Shown here: in pieces, positions 55,395-63,194 of the stretch | How positions within the stretch are numbered: the stretch's first letter is position 1 | Layout: every line of letters starts with the position of its first letter | From: Alphaproteobacteria bacterium | GTDB lineage: Bacteria > Pseudomonadota > Alphaproteobacteria > Rhodobacterales > Rhodobacteraceae | DNA length: 64,000 bases | Assembly: GCA_003331935.1 (NCBI GenBank) | Contig: QOQE01000002.1 | Location: 1-64,000, forward strand | Reading direction: 5' to 3' | Notes under the pieces: model-generated | Told to the model about the DNA's origin: nothing | Seen by the model: only the letters and a program-made list of their open reading frames with translations | The model's database searches: none | Position numbers and translations under genes: made by a program

Positions 55395-55752
55395 CTACCT
55401 CATAATTTTCTGGTGGTACTCTGGCTAGTGAGCGTTTTTTAAAAGCCTCAGGTCGCTTAGAAAAAGGAATTTTTCCATCCGAAGTGTTTTTGTATTCAGT
55501 AAAACCTTTTATAATCTGTTCCTCGTCTTGATTAGGGGTCAGATTTCCTATCACGTAAGACCACTTGCGTTTATTATTCAGAGACAGAACGCAACCCTGC
55601 GAGCATCCAGCTAAGCACCTCACAGGTTTAATGTTTTTACTCGCACTCGTTCTTTTCAGATTTTCGTATAGAACTTTGCCAGGACGTGGTTCAACAGCTA
55701 CACCATTCTTTTTGCATGTAATGCAAACATATAAAATATCATCGGATTCCAA
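55381..55752 (-). CDS. DUF1636-family cysteine-rich protein
   Basis: A 123-residue small protein. Cysteines 10, 13, 46, 50 and 54 (YVCITC and VRCLAGCSQGC) suggest a metal or [2Fe-2S] site of the thioredoxin-like ferredoxin type. The family is regularly found in cobalamin operons next to cobW but has no proven function. It is the first gene after the cobalamin riboswitch, so it is probably B12-regulated together with the whole operon. Confidence 0.88.
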   Translation of the reverse strand: MESDDILYVCITCKKNGVAVEPRPGKVLYENLKRTSASKNIKPVRCLAGCSQGCVLSLNNKRKWSYVIGNLTPNQDEEQIIKGFTEYKNTSDGKIPFSKRPEAFKKRSLARVPPENYEVVEDE

Positions 55753-55837
55753 TTATTTCTCCTTATTGGAAAACGGGATCAAAAAAACAATATCTAACTG
55801 TTTTCAGACACGAATATCCCGTTCGCTCTTCTTTTTT

Positions 55838-55992
55838 TTACTGGCAGGTCTCCCGGCTATTAAAAGTAAAGCACAGCTTTATGAATACCAACTTCCCAAG
55901 AGTATTTCTCAGTGTTAATATTCTCTTTTATTTACGGTCGCGGGTACGGCTACGATTTGTTTTTAGTCTTTTTCGTATTCCCATTTAACCAA
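55838..55992 (-). promoter_or_regulatory. Cobalamin riboswitch upstream of the cob operon
   Basis: Read on the minus strand, the leader has the conserved order of a B12 riboswitch. It begins with a TGGGAATACG-type start, continues through ACCCGCGACCG (corresponding to the CCCCGCAACTG core) and an AAATACTCTTGGGAAG stem region, and ends with the B12 box AGCCGGGAGACCTGCC at about 55843-55858. The region occupies most of the 305-base gap between the DUF1636 gene (minus) and cobO (plus). It should shut off the minus-strand operon when adenosylcobalamin is abundant. Downstream of the box is a T-rich run in the message (read as plus-strand A- and T-tracts at 55820-55840), which may be part of an expression platform; I could not decide between terminator and ribosome-site sequestration. 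Confidence 0.88.
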
Positions 55993-56057
55993 AAAAAAAG
56001 GACCAGTTAACACCAGTTGAGCAGTAAAAATATGCACTTGTCAAGAGGATAAAATAA

Positions 56058-56663
56058 ATGTCTGAAAACGAAAAACATAATGAAAAAATGAAAAGGCTAA
56101 AGACGTCCAAACAAAAAATTTTCGCAAAGAAAACTAAGAAAAAAGGTCTCATAATAGTGAACACTGGAACAGGCAAGGGAAAGAGTACAGCTGCCTTTGG
56201 TATGGTTTTTAGGGGGATAGCACACGGTATGCCGTGTGCAGTTGTTCAATTTATTAAAGGAGCTATGGCAACTGGTGAGCGTGACTTAATTCAACAGCAC
56301 TTTCCCGAACTTTGTGAATTTCATACTCTTGGAGATGGGTTCACCTGGGATACTCAAGATAAAGAGAAAGACATTGCTTCTGCGAAAAAGGCATGGTGTA
56401 AAGCTAAGGAGCTTATTTCGGATAAGAAAAAAAAGATAATTCTACTTGATGAAATTAATATAGCACTCAGGTATGGTTATGTTGAGATCGATGACGTGAT
56501 CACTTTTTTACTTGAAAAAAAGCCTAAGATGACACACGTGATTCTCACGGGTAGAAATGCGAATGAAAAATTAATTGGTATTGCTGATTTAGTAACAGAC
56601 ATGACCCTGGTTAAGCACCACTTTCGAAATGGCGTAATGAGCCAAGCAGGTATAGAATTTTAA
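56058..56663 (+). CDS. cobO: Cob(I)yrinic acid a,c-diamide adenosyltransferase
   Basis: A 201-residue CobO/BtuR-type adenosyltransferase. The P-loop is NTGTGKGKST at 35-44, with VVQFIKGAMATGE, LLDEINIALRYGY and VILTGRNA as further family motifs. It attaches the 5'-deoxyadenosyl group to cobalt. It is divergent from the riboswitch-controlled operon and is followed after two bases by cobQ. An AGAGGA ribosome site precedes the ATG. Confidence 0.95.
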   Translation: MSENEKHNEKMKRLKTSKQKIFAKKTKKKGLIIVNTGTGKGKSTAAFGMVFRGIAHGMPCAVVQFIKGAMATGERDLIQQHFPELCEFHTLGDGFTWDTQDKEKDIASAKKAWCKAKELISDKKKKIILLDEINIALRYGYVEIDDVITFLLEKKPKMTHVILTGRNANEKLIGIADLVTDMTLVKHHFRNGVMSQAGIEF

Positions 56664-56665
56664 CT

Positions 56666-58126
56666 ATGGGAAAAGCTTTAATGATTCAGGGGTGTGGTTC
56701 AAATGTCGGCAAATCACTTTTAGTTGCCGGTCTGGTTAGAGCGGCCAAGAAACGAGGTATGCGTGTTTCTCCATTTAAACCGCAGAATATGTCAAACAAT
56801 GCCGCTATAACGGTGGATGGAGGAGAAGCTGGAAGAGCTCAATCATTTCAAGCTTATGCAGCTGGTATTGATTTTCACTCAGACATGAATCCAGTCTTAT
56901 TGAAACCAGAAAACACTATTGGGTCTCAAATTATTTTGAATGGGAAAAAGTATAAATCATTAAAGGCACGCGAATATTATTCCCATAAAGATGAATTTTT
57001 GGCTATTGCAATAAAGAGTTTTAGGAATTTACTTAATAAGTTTGATCTTGTGATCGCGGAAGGTGCGGGAAGTTTAGCAGAAGTAAATCTTAGAAAGAGC
57101 GATATTGCAAATATGGGCTTTGCCACTGAGTTGGGTATTCCCGTAATAGTAGTTGCGGATATTGAAAGGGGAGGAGTTATTGCCCAGATAATAGGTACAA
57201 AAGAAGTCCTTGACCAAAAGGATATTAATTTAATTGAAGGATTTATAATAAATAAGTTTCGTGGAGATCAAAGCTTGTTTGATGACGGGGTTGCTTTCAT
57301 TAATAATAAAACAGATTGGAAGAGTTTTGGCGTTATGCCCTTCTTTGATAAGGCAAAATTATTCCCGGCAGAGGATAGTCAAGATCTTAAGAATAGTTTT
57401 GGAACAGGTAAGTGTGTAATTTCGGTCCTAAAGCTATCTCGTATCGCAAACTTTGATGATTTTGATCCTCTCAAAATCGACAAGAGGTTAAAATTAAGGT
57501 TTGTCGAAGCTGGAAATCCTATACCAGCAGACACGAATTTAATCATAATACCAGGAACAAAGTCAACAATAGCAGACCTAAACTTTCTTAAGTGCCAAGG
57601 CTGGGATATTGATATTAGGGCACATCTTAGACGAGGAGGTTTTATTTTGGGTATTTGTGGAGGATTTCAAATTTTAGGTAACGAAATCACAGATGATCAG
57701 GGGTATGACGGTATACCATCAAATGCAAAGGGACTTGGTCTTCTTGATGTGCAAACGATAATGGGGAAAGAAAAAAATCTTGGAAAAAAAGAATTTATCA
57801 GCACCGTTAATGGAAAAAAAATTTCTGGTTATGAAATACATTTGGGTATTACTTCTGGGAACGATTGTAATAAGCCCTTCGCCACTTTAAGAGGAAGGAA
57901 GGATGGTGCAATATCATCCAATGGGCTCGTTATGGGCACCTATCTCCATGGTTTGTTTTTTTCTGACGAATTTAGAAACAAATTTGTGACTAAAATAAGT
58001 GGAAACGAAAAAGAAGAAAATGTCGACTTCAATGATAATATTGAGTATATTTTAGAAGAGTTTGTGAATGTCCTAGAAGAAAATCTTGATGTAGACTCTA
58101 TGTTATCTACTGCCAGAAATATATAA
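56666..58126 (+). CDS. cobQ: Adenosylcobyric acid synthase (glutamine-hydrolysing)
   Basis: A 486-residue amidotransferase. The N-terminal ATPase domain has MIQGCGSNVGKSLLVAG and FKPQNMSNN. The C-terminal glutaminase has the cysteine in LGICGGFQILG and a late GTYLHGLFFSD. It amidates carboxylates b, d, e and g of adenosylcobyrinic diamide. Its stop abuts the stop of the convergent cobC with no base between. Confidence 0.95.
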   Translation: MGKALMIQGCGSNVGKSLLVAGLVRAAKKRGMRVSPFKPQNMSNNAAITVDGGEAGRAQSFQAYAAGIDFHSDMNPVLLKPENTIGSQIILNGKKYKSLKAREYYSHKDEFLAIAIKSFRNLLNKFDLVIAEGAGSLAEVNLRKSDIANMGFATELGIPVIVVADIERGGVIAQIIGTKEVLDQKDINLIEGFIINKFRGDQSLFDDGVAFINNKTDWKSFGVMPFFDKAKLFPAEDSQDLKNSFGTGKCVISVLKLSRIANFDDFDPLKIDKRLKLRFVEAGNPIPADTNLIIIPGTKSTIADLNFLKCQGWDIDIRAHLRRGGFILGICGGFQILGNEITDDQGYDGIPSNAKGLGLLDVQTIMGKEKNLGKKEFISTVNGKKISGYEIHLGITSGNDCNKPFATLRGRKDGAISSNGLVMGTYLHGLFFSDEFRNKFVTKISGNEKEENVDFNDNIEYILEEFVNVLEENLDVDSMLSTARNI

Positions 58127-59107
58127 TTACTGATTGAGAGCCAGTTTAACTCTTGTCCACTCGTTCTCTGAAGTGGGGATACCAAGCCTTACCCAGGTTT
58201 GAGAATAATCAAAAGTCCTAATCCATATACCATGGGCTGCGAATTGTTTTTCAACTTCGAGACAACTTGAAGTGGCGTATGTATGAAATAAAGAAGTTTT
58301 TCCAATCAATTCCCAATTTTTTGAACTACAAGCTTCATGCAACGTATTACTTTCAGTAACCAATATCTTTTCCATTTCAGATATCCAAACTTTGTCATTG
58401 AGAGCAACTATACCAATCTCGGCTGCTAAGGTAGATACTGGCCAAGGCCCTAAAATTGCTTTAACTGTCTTAATAAAATCAGATGGGCCCGAAACAAATC
58501 CCAGCCTTACGCCGGCTAAGCCGAAGAATTTTCCCAGTGAGTTAATTTGTATAATATTGTTAAACTTTTGAGTTCTTCTAGTAGAGAACATTTTAAAGCT
58601 CTCATCAATGATCAAAATGCTTACTTTTTTTGACAACTCGCTAAGTGTCTCGTCGGCAATCACTTTACCTGTAGGATTATTAGGATTTACTATAATAGCA
58701 ATATCGCTAGAAGATAGTTCTGATACCTCAGATACTGTCTGCGTTTTAATACCAGAGTTTTTGAAAGCTTTTTCATACTCATTATATGTTGGTCCAAGTA
58801 TAGCAACTGAATTACAACTCTTTAAGCATAAAGGTAAGAGGTTAATAATCTGTTGGGCTCCTGAAACGGCCGCAGTTTCGGTGTTTTCGGCAACTTTATA
58901 TGCCGTCGATGCAGCTTGCTCTAAGTTTACCAGAAGCTTATTACTGGGCAAATTTCTTAACTCGACCTTAATATTTTGCTGCCATGGATATGAGGCTCCA
59001 TTTATACCCGTAGAGAGGTCTATCCAATTTTCTTTTGCCCCTCCATACTTTTTTATTGCAAGTTCGATATCGCCCCCATGCTGCATCTTTAGATCCTCAT
59101 TATCCAT
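58127..59107 (-). CDS. cobC: Threonine-phosphate decarboxylase CobC/CobD-like
   Basis: A 326-residue PLP-dependent class I aminotransferase-fold enzyme. NPNNPTG is at 141-147, the PLP aspartate is at D168 in IIDESF, the Schiff-base lysine is K193 in SLGKFFGLAGVRLG, and R201 binds the substrate carboxylate. It makes aminopropanol phosphate from L-threonine phosphate for the nucleotide loop (the cobC of Paracoccus naming, cobD of Salmonella). It overlaps the cobD gene by eight bases. Confidence 0.92.
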   Translation of the reverse strand: MDNEDLKMQHGGDIELAIKKYGGAKENWIDLSTGINGASYPWQQNIKVELRNLPSNKLLVNLEQAASTAYKVAENTETAAVSGAQQIINLLPLCLKSCNSVAILGPTYNEYEKAFKNSGIKTQTVSEVSELSSSDIAIIVNPNNPTGKVIADETLSELSKKVSILIIDESFKMFSTRRTQKFNNIIQINSLGKFFGLAGVRLGFVSGPSDFIKTVKAILGPWPVSTLAAEIGIVALNDKVWISEMEKILVTESNTLHEACSSKNWELIGKTSLFHTYATSSCLEVEKQFAAHGIWIRTFDYSQTWVRLGIPTSENEWTRVKLALNQ

Positions 59108-60071
59108 TCATGAACCAAAAATTGAGAGCTAGAAGTATTACGTATATTTCAATAATAATACAAATGTAATATTTAAGAGCTGTTGAAAGGGTTTCTTTAC
59201 TAGGTAAAGGTTGACCAATGTTGATAGTAGGTTGTTCGATAAGTACACCTTTTGATCGCTTAGGCCCAAGAAGAGATACCCCAAGAATGTACGCGAACGT
59301 AGCTTGTGGCCATCCAGCGTTAGGAGAAGTGCTTGCTTTCGCATTCTTAAAGGAAAATAAAAATGTTTTTATTGGTTTAAGTGTGAGAAAACAAACTAGA
59401 ATAGAAGACAATCTTGCTGGCACCCAATTCACAAAGTCATCGACTTTCGCGCTACACCAGCCAAAGTTTAAGAATTTATCGTTCCTATACCCTATCATAC
59501 TGTCTAAAGTATTAACTGTCTTATAAAAAACTATTCCGGGAAGTCCAAAAAGAAATGCCCAAAATAAAGGAGAAATTATTCCGTCAGAGGTATTCTCAGA
59601 TAAGCTTTCGATTGCTCCACCACAAATAGTGTTCTCATCAGAATTTGTTAAATCTCTACCAACTATCTTTGAGAGTGCTTCTCGAGAAGCAATTAAATTT
59701 TTTTTGTCAAGTGCATCGGCTACATCTTTAACATGGGTATAGAGAGATTTGGCTGCTAAGAATGGCCAAATTAATATTGCCTGCAAAAAAAAGCCGTAAT
59801 GAAAACTTATAAGCATCTTATCTACCAAAAATGCTACCACCGTTATTGGAGCCACGGTCAGAAAAAAAGTTAAAATTCCAAATAGTTTACGTAACTCCCC
59901 GGGGTATTCCCTCTTGTTAAGTGAGCGCTCAAAATATGATATCACTTTACCGATCCAAGAAACCGGGTGCCCAATATTTTCATAAATTTTTTCTGGCCAG
60001 CCTATCACAATATCGAGTGTCAGGGCTATTAGGAGTATTAAGGGCATCATAAAATAAATTTCAGAGTACAT
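59100..60071 (-). CDS. cobD: Adenosylcobinamide-phosphate synthase (CbiB-like)
   Basis: A 323-residue integral membrane protein with several hydrophobic segments. Family stretches are IGWPEKIYENIGHPVSWIGK, SLSENTSDGIISPLFWAFLFGLPG and YKTVNTLDSMIGYRN. It links cobyric acid to aminopropanol phosphate. It is the first gene of a two-gene minus-strand unit with cobC and diverges from cobT over 78 bases. Confidence 0.94.
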   Translation of the reverse strand: MYSEIYFMMPLILLIALTLDIVIGWPEKIYENIGHPVSWIGKVISYFERSLNKREYPGELRKLFGILTFFLTVAPITVVAFLVDKMLISFHYGFFLQAILIWPFLAAKSLYTHVKDVADALDKKNLIASREALSKIVGRDLTNSDENTICGGAIESLSENTSDGIISPLFWAFLFGLPGIVFYKTVNTLDSMIGYRNDKFLNFGWCSAKVDDFVNWVPARLSSILVCFLTLKPIKTFLFSFKNAKASTSPNAGWPQATFAYILGVSLLGPKRSKGVLIEQPTINIGQPLPSKETLSTALKYYICIIIEIYVILLALNFWFMNG

Positions 60072-60149
60072 AGTAATAATTTGTTGTCTTTGACTTTAAA
60101 GTTTTATATCCACACTACAGTTGTTTTAACATACTCGTGTTTAGTTCTT

Positions 60150-61175
60150 ATGAAAAAGATATCATTAGCAAATTCTTTAGGTGACATTTTTAAATTATTA
60201 GATGACGCGCCAACATTGTCCAAAGAACTAAAAGAAATTGCTTTAGAAAGACAAAAGAATTTGTTGAAACCTGCAAATTCCTTGGGGCAACTCGAAGACA
60301 TAGCAGTTTTTCTTTCATCATGGGGCAAAAAGACTATGAAGGACATGGAGAAAATATCTACTATTGTATTTGCTGGTAATCATGGTGTGTGTAGACAATC
60401 AGTAAACCCATTTCCCCAAGAAGTAACTTTTCAAATGGTAGAAACCTTTAAATCGGGAAAAGCGGCGATCAATAAGATATGCGAGTTGAACGAAATCAAT
60501 CTTGAGGTTATCCCGATCGATTTAGACAAACCGACGGCGGATATATCCATTGGTCCCGCCATGGATGAGTCGGAGTTTCTTGACGCTTTTAATATTGGGT
60601 TGAGCGCAGTTTCGGAAAGCATGGACCTAATAACATTGGGAGAGATGGGGATTGGTAATACAACGATCGCATCAGCATTATGTTATCATTTTTTTAACAA
60701 TGAGGTAAGTTCGTGGGTTGGGCCTGGAACTGGATCTACAAAAAATCAGATAATCCATAAAGGTGAAATAATTGAGAGAGCAGTAAAGATAAACAAGCAG
60801 TCTATTGGAAGGCCACTACAAGCAGGGGTATTTCTAGGGGGCAGAGAACAAGCCGCGATTTGTGGGGCTGTTGTAGCGGCGAAGCATTATTCAGTGCCAG
60901 TAATTTTAGATGGTTTTATTTGCACAGCAGCAGTATTACCGATTTTCTTTGAAAGGAAGGATATCCTTGATCATTGTTTAATTGGGCACTCTTCAAAGGA
61001 ACCAGGGCATCAGTCGCTATTAAAGATGTTGAAAAAAAAGCCTATTTTGAATTTAGATATGGCCTTGGGGGAAGGATCTGGCGCTGCTTTAGCTACCTCC
61101 ATAGCTAAAGCAGCTTTCAAGTGCCATGTAGAAATGGCGACTTTCCAAGATGCTGGAGTTTCCGGAAAACAATAA
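60150..61175 (+). CDS. cobT: Nicotinate-nucleotide-dimethylbenzimidazole phosphoribosyltransferase
   Basis: A 341-residue CobT (cobU in Paracoccus naming). Conserved parts are KPANSLGQLEDIA, FAGNHGV, GEMGIGNTTIASAL and the catalytic glutamate E308 in MALGEGSGAALA. The start at 60150 puts the first conserved helix near the N-terminus; a reading from 60081 adds a non-conserved stretch. It makes alpha-ribazole phosphate for the lower ligand. It ends four bases from the convergent cytochrome gene. Confidence 0.93.
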   Translation: MKKISLANSLGDIFKLLDDAPTLSKELKEIALERQKNLLKPANSLGQLEDIAVFLSSWGKKTMKDMEKISTIVFAGNHGVCRQSVNPFPQEVTFQMVETFKSGKAAINKICELNEINLEVIPIDLDKPTADISIGPAMDESEFLDAFNIGLSAVSESMDLITLGEMGIGNTTIASALCYHFFNNEVSSWVGPGTGSTKNQIIHKGEIIERAVKINKQSIGRPLQAGVFLGGREQAAICGAVVAAKHYSVPVILDGFICTAAVLPIFFERKDILDHCLIGHSSKEPGHQSLLKMLKKKPILNLDMALGEGSGAALATSIAKAAFKCHVEMATFQDAGVSGKQ

Positions 61176-61179
61176 GCTA

Positions 61180-61704
61180 TTATTTCCAGCTGGTTATCCT
61201 TTCCATAATATTATCGGCAAGAAAAATTTGATGATAAGCAACCCCAATGAGGTGAATTATTACAAATATATATAAGACATTAACTAGATCCTTGTGAGCT
61301 ATACCTAGTTCGACATTGACTGTTGAAAAGGCCAATAGACCGGTAATAGGAATAGCAAAAAGAATTAGATAAATTCCCAAATGCACAAAAGTTGATAAAA
61401 ACTTCAATGGGTCATTTGTTTTCCTGGTGGGAGCAGGGACTCCGAATTTTATTCGTAGAAAAACTCTAATAGCCATAAGTAGGATTAAAAGTAAGCCCCC
61501 TAATATGTGAATTTGACTGTTGCTTGTATTCCCATCATTCTTGATGCCTTCATTACGAAGTGCTAAAAACTCTAACGCAATTTTATCTCCAGTGTTCATT
61601 TGTAATAATATGACGATAACTACGAGCCAATGGATAAGAAGATGAAATTTATTGTAGTGTGTTGGAACATTTAACCTTTTATCTGCAAACATCATGTCCC
61701 ACAA
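61180..61704 (-). CDS. Cytochrome b561-family protein
   Basis: A 174-residue membrane protein with four hydrophobic segments. The haem-binding histidines are suggested by FHLLIHWLVV, QIHILGGLL, VHLGIYL and IHLIGVAYH. Two haem b groups are expected, and the protein should move electrons across the inner membrane, for example from quinol. Its start overlaps the end of selO by 13 bases, so it follows selO in one transcript. Confidence 0.88.
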   Translation of the reverse strand: MWDMMFADKRLNVPTHYNKFHLLIHWLVVIVILLQMNTGDKIALEFLALRNEGIKNDGNTSNSQIHILGGLLLILLMAIRVFLRIKFGVPAPTRKTNDPLKFLSTFVHLGIYLILFAIPITGLLAFSTVNVELGIAHKDLVNVLYIFVIIHLIGVAYHQIFLADNIMERITSWK

Positions 61705-63176
61705 AAAGTTTTATGAACAACTTCTTTATTTGTTGGTGCCTTGTAAAACGCTTCATGGTTTTCTTTTATTTCATAAGGATTAATTAATAAATCACTCAAA
61801 ATCTCAAAATCAGAAAAGTCATCCTCTGTGGCTTTAACAATAGATTTTTCAACAAGATGGTTTCTCATTATAAATTCAGGATTACTTGAACTTAACAAGT
61901 CAATTGCTTTTGCTTTACTCTCATTATTTTCCTTCATGAATTTTTTCCAATCACCTAACCATTTATTTAAAGCACGTTGGTTGTCTTCATCTAAACCTAT
62001 AAAGTTATTCAAGAAAATAGAGGTGTCTTCTTTAATTAAAATTGCTTTGAGTGATTTGAAGGTGTGGGTAAAATCTGCTTTACCAGCCTCCATTAAATTA
62101 AGTAGCTCGGAATAAAGTGAGCTTGTGTTTTTTGAGTTATTTTTGATCCCTAATTTGCGTGAGGATAAAATATCTAAAGAATTATTAAAATGTTTATCAA
62201 AATCAAAAAGAATTTCCTCAACGACTTTTATCGCCTCTGACGTATTCTCTGAAATTAAAAATAAAATGGTTTCTGCTAATCTACTTAAGTTCCATGGAGC
62301 AACACGTGCTTGGTTAGAAAAAGCATATCTTCCAAACTGATCAATTGAGCTAAAAACTTTATTTGCCTCATAAGAGTCCATAAACGCACAGGGCCCATAG
62401 TCGATGGTTTCGTAAGATATGGAGGTATTATCTGTATTCATTACGCCATGAATGAAACCAACTGAGTTCCATTGTGCCACTAATCGAGCTTGACCTATGA
62501 CTATTCTCTCAAAAAATAATTCATATTTTTTCTTTTTTTCACACAGATCTGGATGGCTTCTTTCAATCATAAAATCTGCCAGCTTTCTTATATTTTCTCT
62601 TTGATTTCTTAATGCGAAAAATTCAAATGTACCAACTCTAACATGACTTGTTGCAACCCTTGCCAACATTGCTCCAGGAGTCACTTCTGCTCTAACAACC
62701 TTTTCTCCAGTTGATAAAACAGCTAAAGATCTTGTTGTGGGAACTCCCAAATGATGCATACTCTCTGAAATAAGATACTCTCTGATTACAGGTCCTATTC
62801 CCGCTCTCCCATCGCCTCCTCGGGAGAAGTATGTCTTGCCACTGCCTTTTAATTGGATATCTCGTCTCACACCATCTTTACAAATTTTGTCTCCCAAAAG
62901 AACAGCACGTCCATCGCCCAATTGCGGCACTAAGTGCCCGAATTGATGCCCTGCGTATGCTAGAGAAATAGAATTGGGAAGATTTTCGGAATTTTTCCCA
63001 CTTAGAAATCTAAGGCCAGCTTGGCTTGTTAAAAAACCAATGTCGATATCCAATAAGTCAGCCAATTGTTCGTTAATCTTTATCAGTTTTACATCTGGCA
63101 TAGTCTCCGCCTCGGTATATCTAAAAAACTCTTGAGGCAGAGATGTATAAGTATTTTCCAAATTAATGGAATTCAT
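61692..63176 (-). CDS. selO: Protein adenylyltransferase SelO (YdiU family)
   Basis: A 494-residue pseudokinase-fold enzyme that transfers AMP to protein side chains, linked to oxidative stress control. Motifs include LGDGRAVLLGD, LKGSGKTYFSRGGDGRA, HGVMNTDN at 243-250 (the metal-binding asparagine) and DYGP at 259-262. The C-terminus ends in FCGT, so the redox residue there is cysteine rather than selenocysteine. Length agrees with bacterial SelO. It is upstream of and overlaps the cytochrome b561 gene. Confidence 0.93.
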   Translation of the reverse strand: MNSINLENTYTSLPQEFFRYTEAETMPDVKLIKINEQLADLLDIDIGFLTSQAGLRFLSGKNSENLPNSISLAYAGHQFGHLVPQLGDGRAVLLGDKICKDGVRRDIQLKGSGKTYFSRGGDGRAGIGPVIREYLISESMHHLGVPTTRSLAVLSTGEKVVRAEVTPGAMLARVATSHVRVGTFEFFALRNQRENIRKLADFMIERSHPDLCEKKKKYELFFERIVIGQARLVAQWNSVGFIHGVMNTDNTSISYETIDYGPCAFMDSYEANKVFSSIDQFGRYAFSNQARVAPWNLSRLAETILFLISENTSEAIKVVEEILFDFDKHFNNSLDILSSRKLGIKNNSKNTSSLYSELLNLMEAGKADFTHTFKSLKAILIKEDTSIFLNNFIGLDEDNQRALNKWLGDWKKFMKENNESKAKAIDLLSSSNPEFIMRNHLVEKSIVKATEDDFSDFEILSDLLINPYEIKENHEAFYKAPTNKEVVHKTFCGT

Positions 63177-63194
63177 GACTATATCTTCGTTCGA

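Noticed and set aside
61692-61697. The TGA stop of selO considered as a selenocysteine codon
   Set aside because: The protein already ends in FCGT, a normal bacterial SelO ending with cysteine, and the bases after TGA are taken up by the coding start of the next gene. No SECIS-like hairpin was evident.
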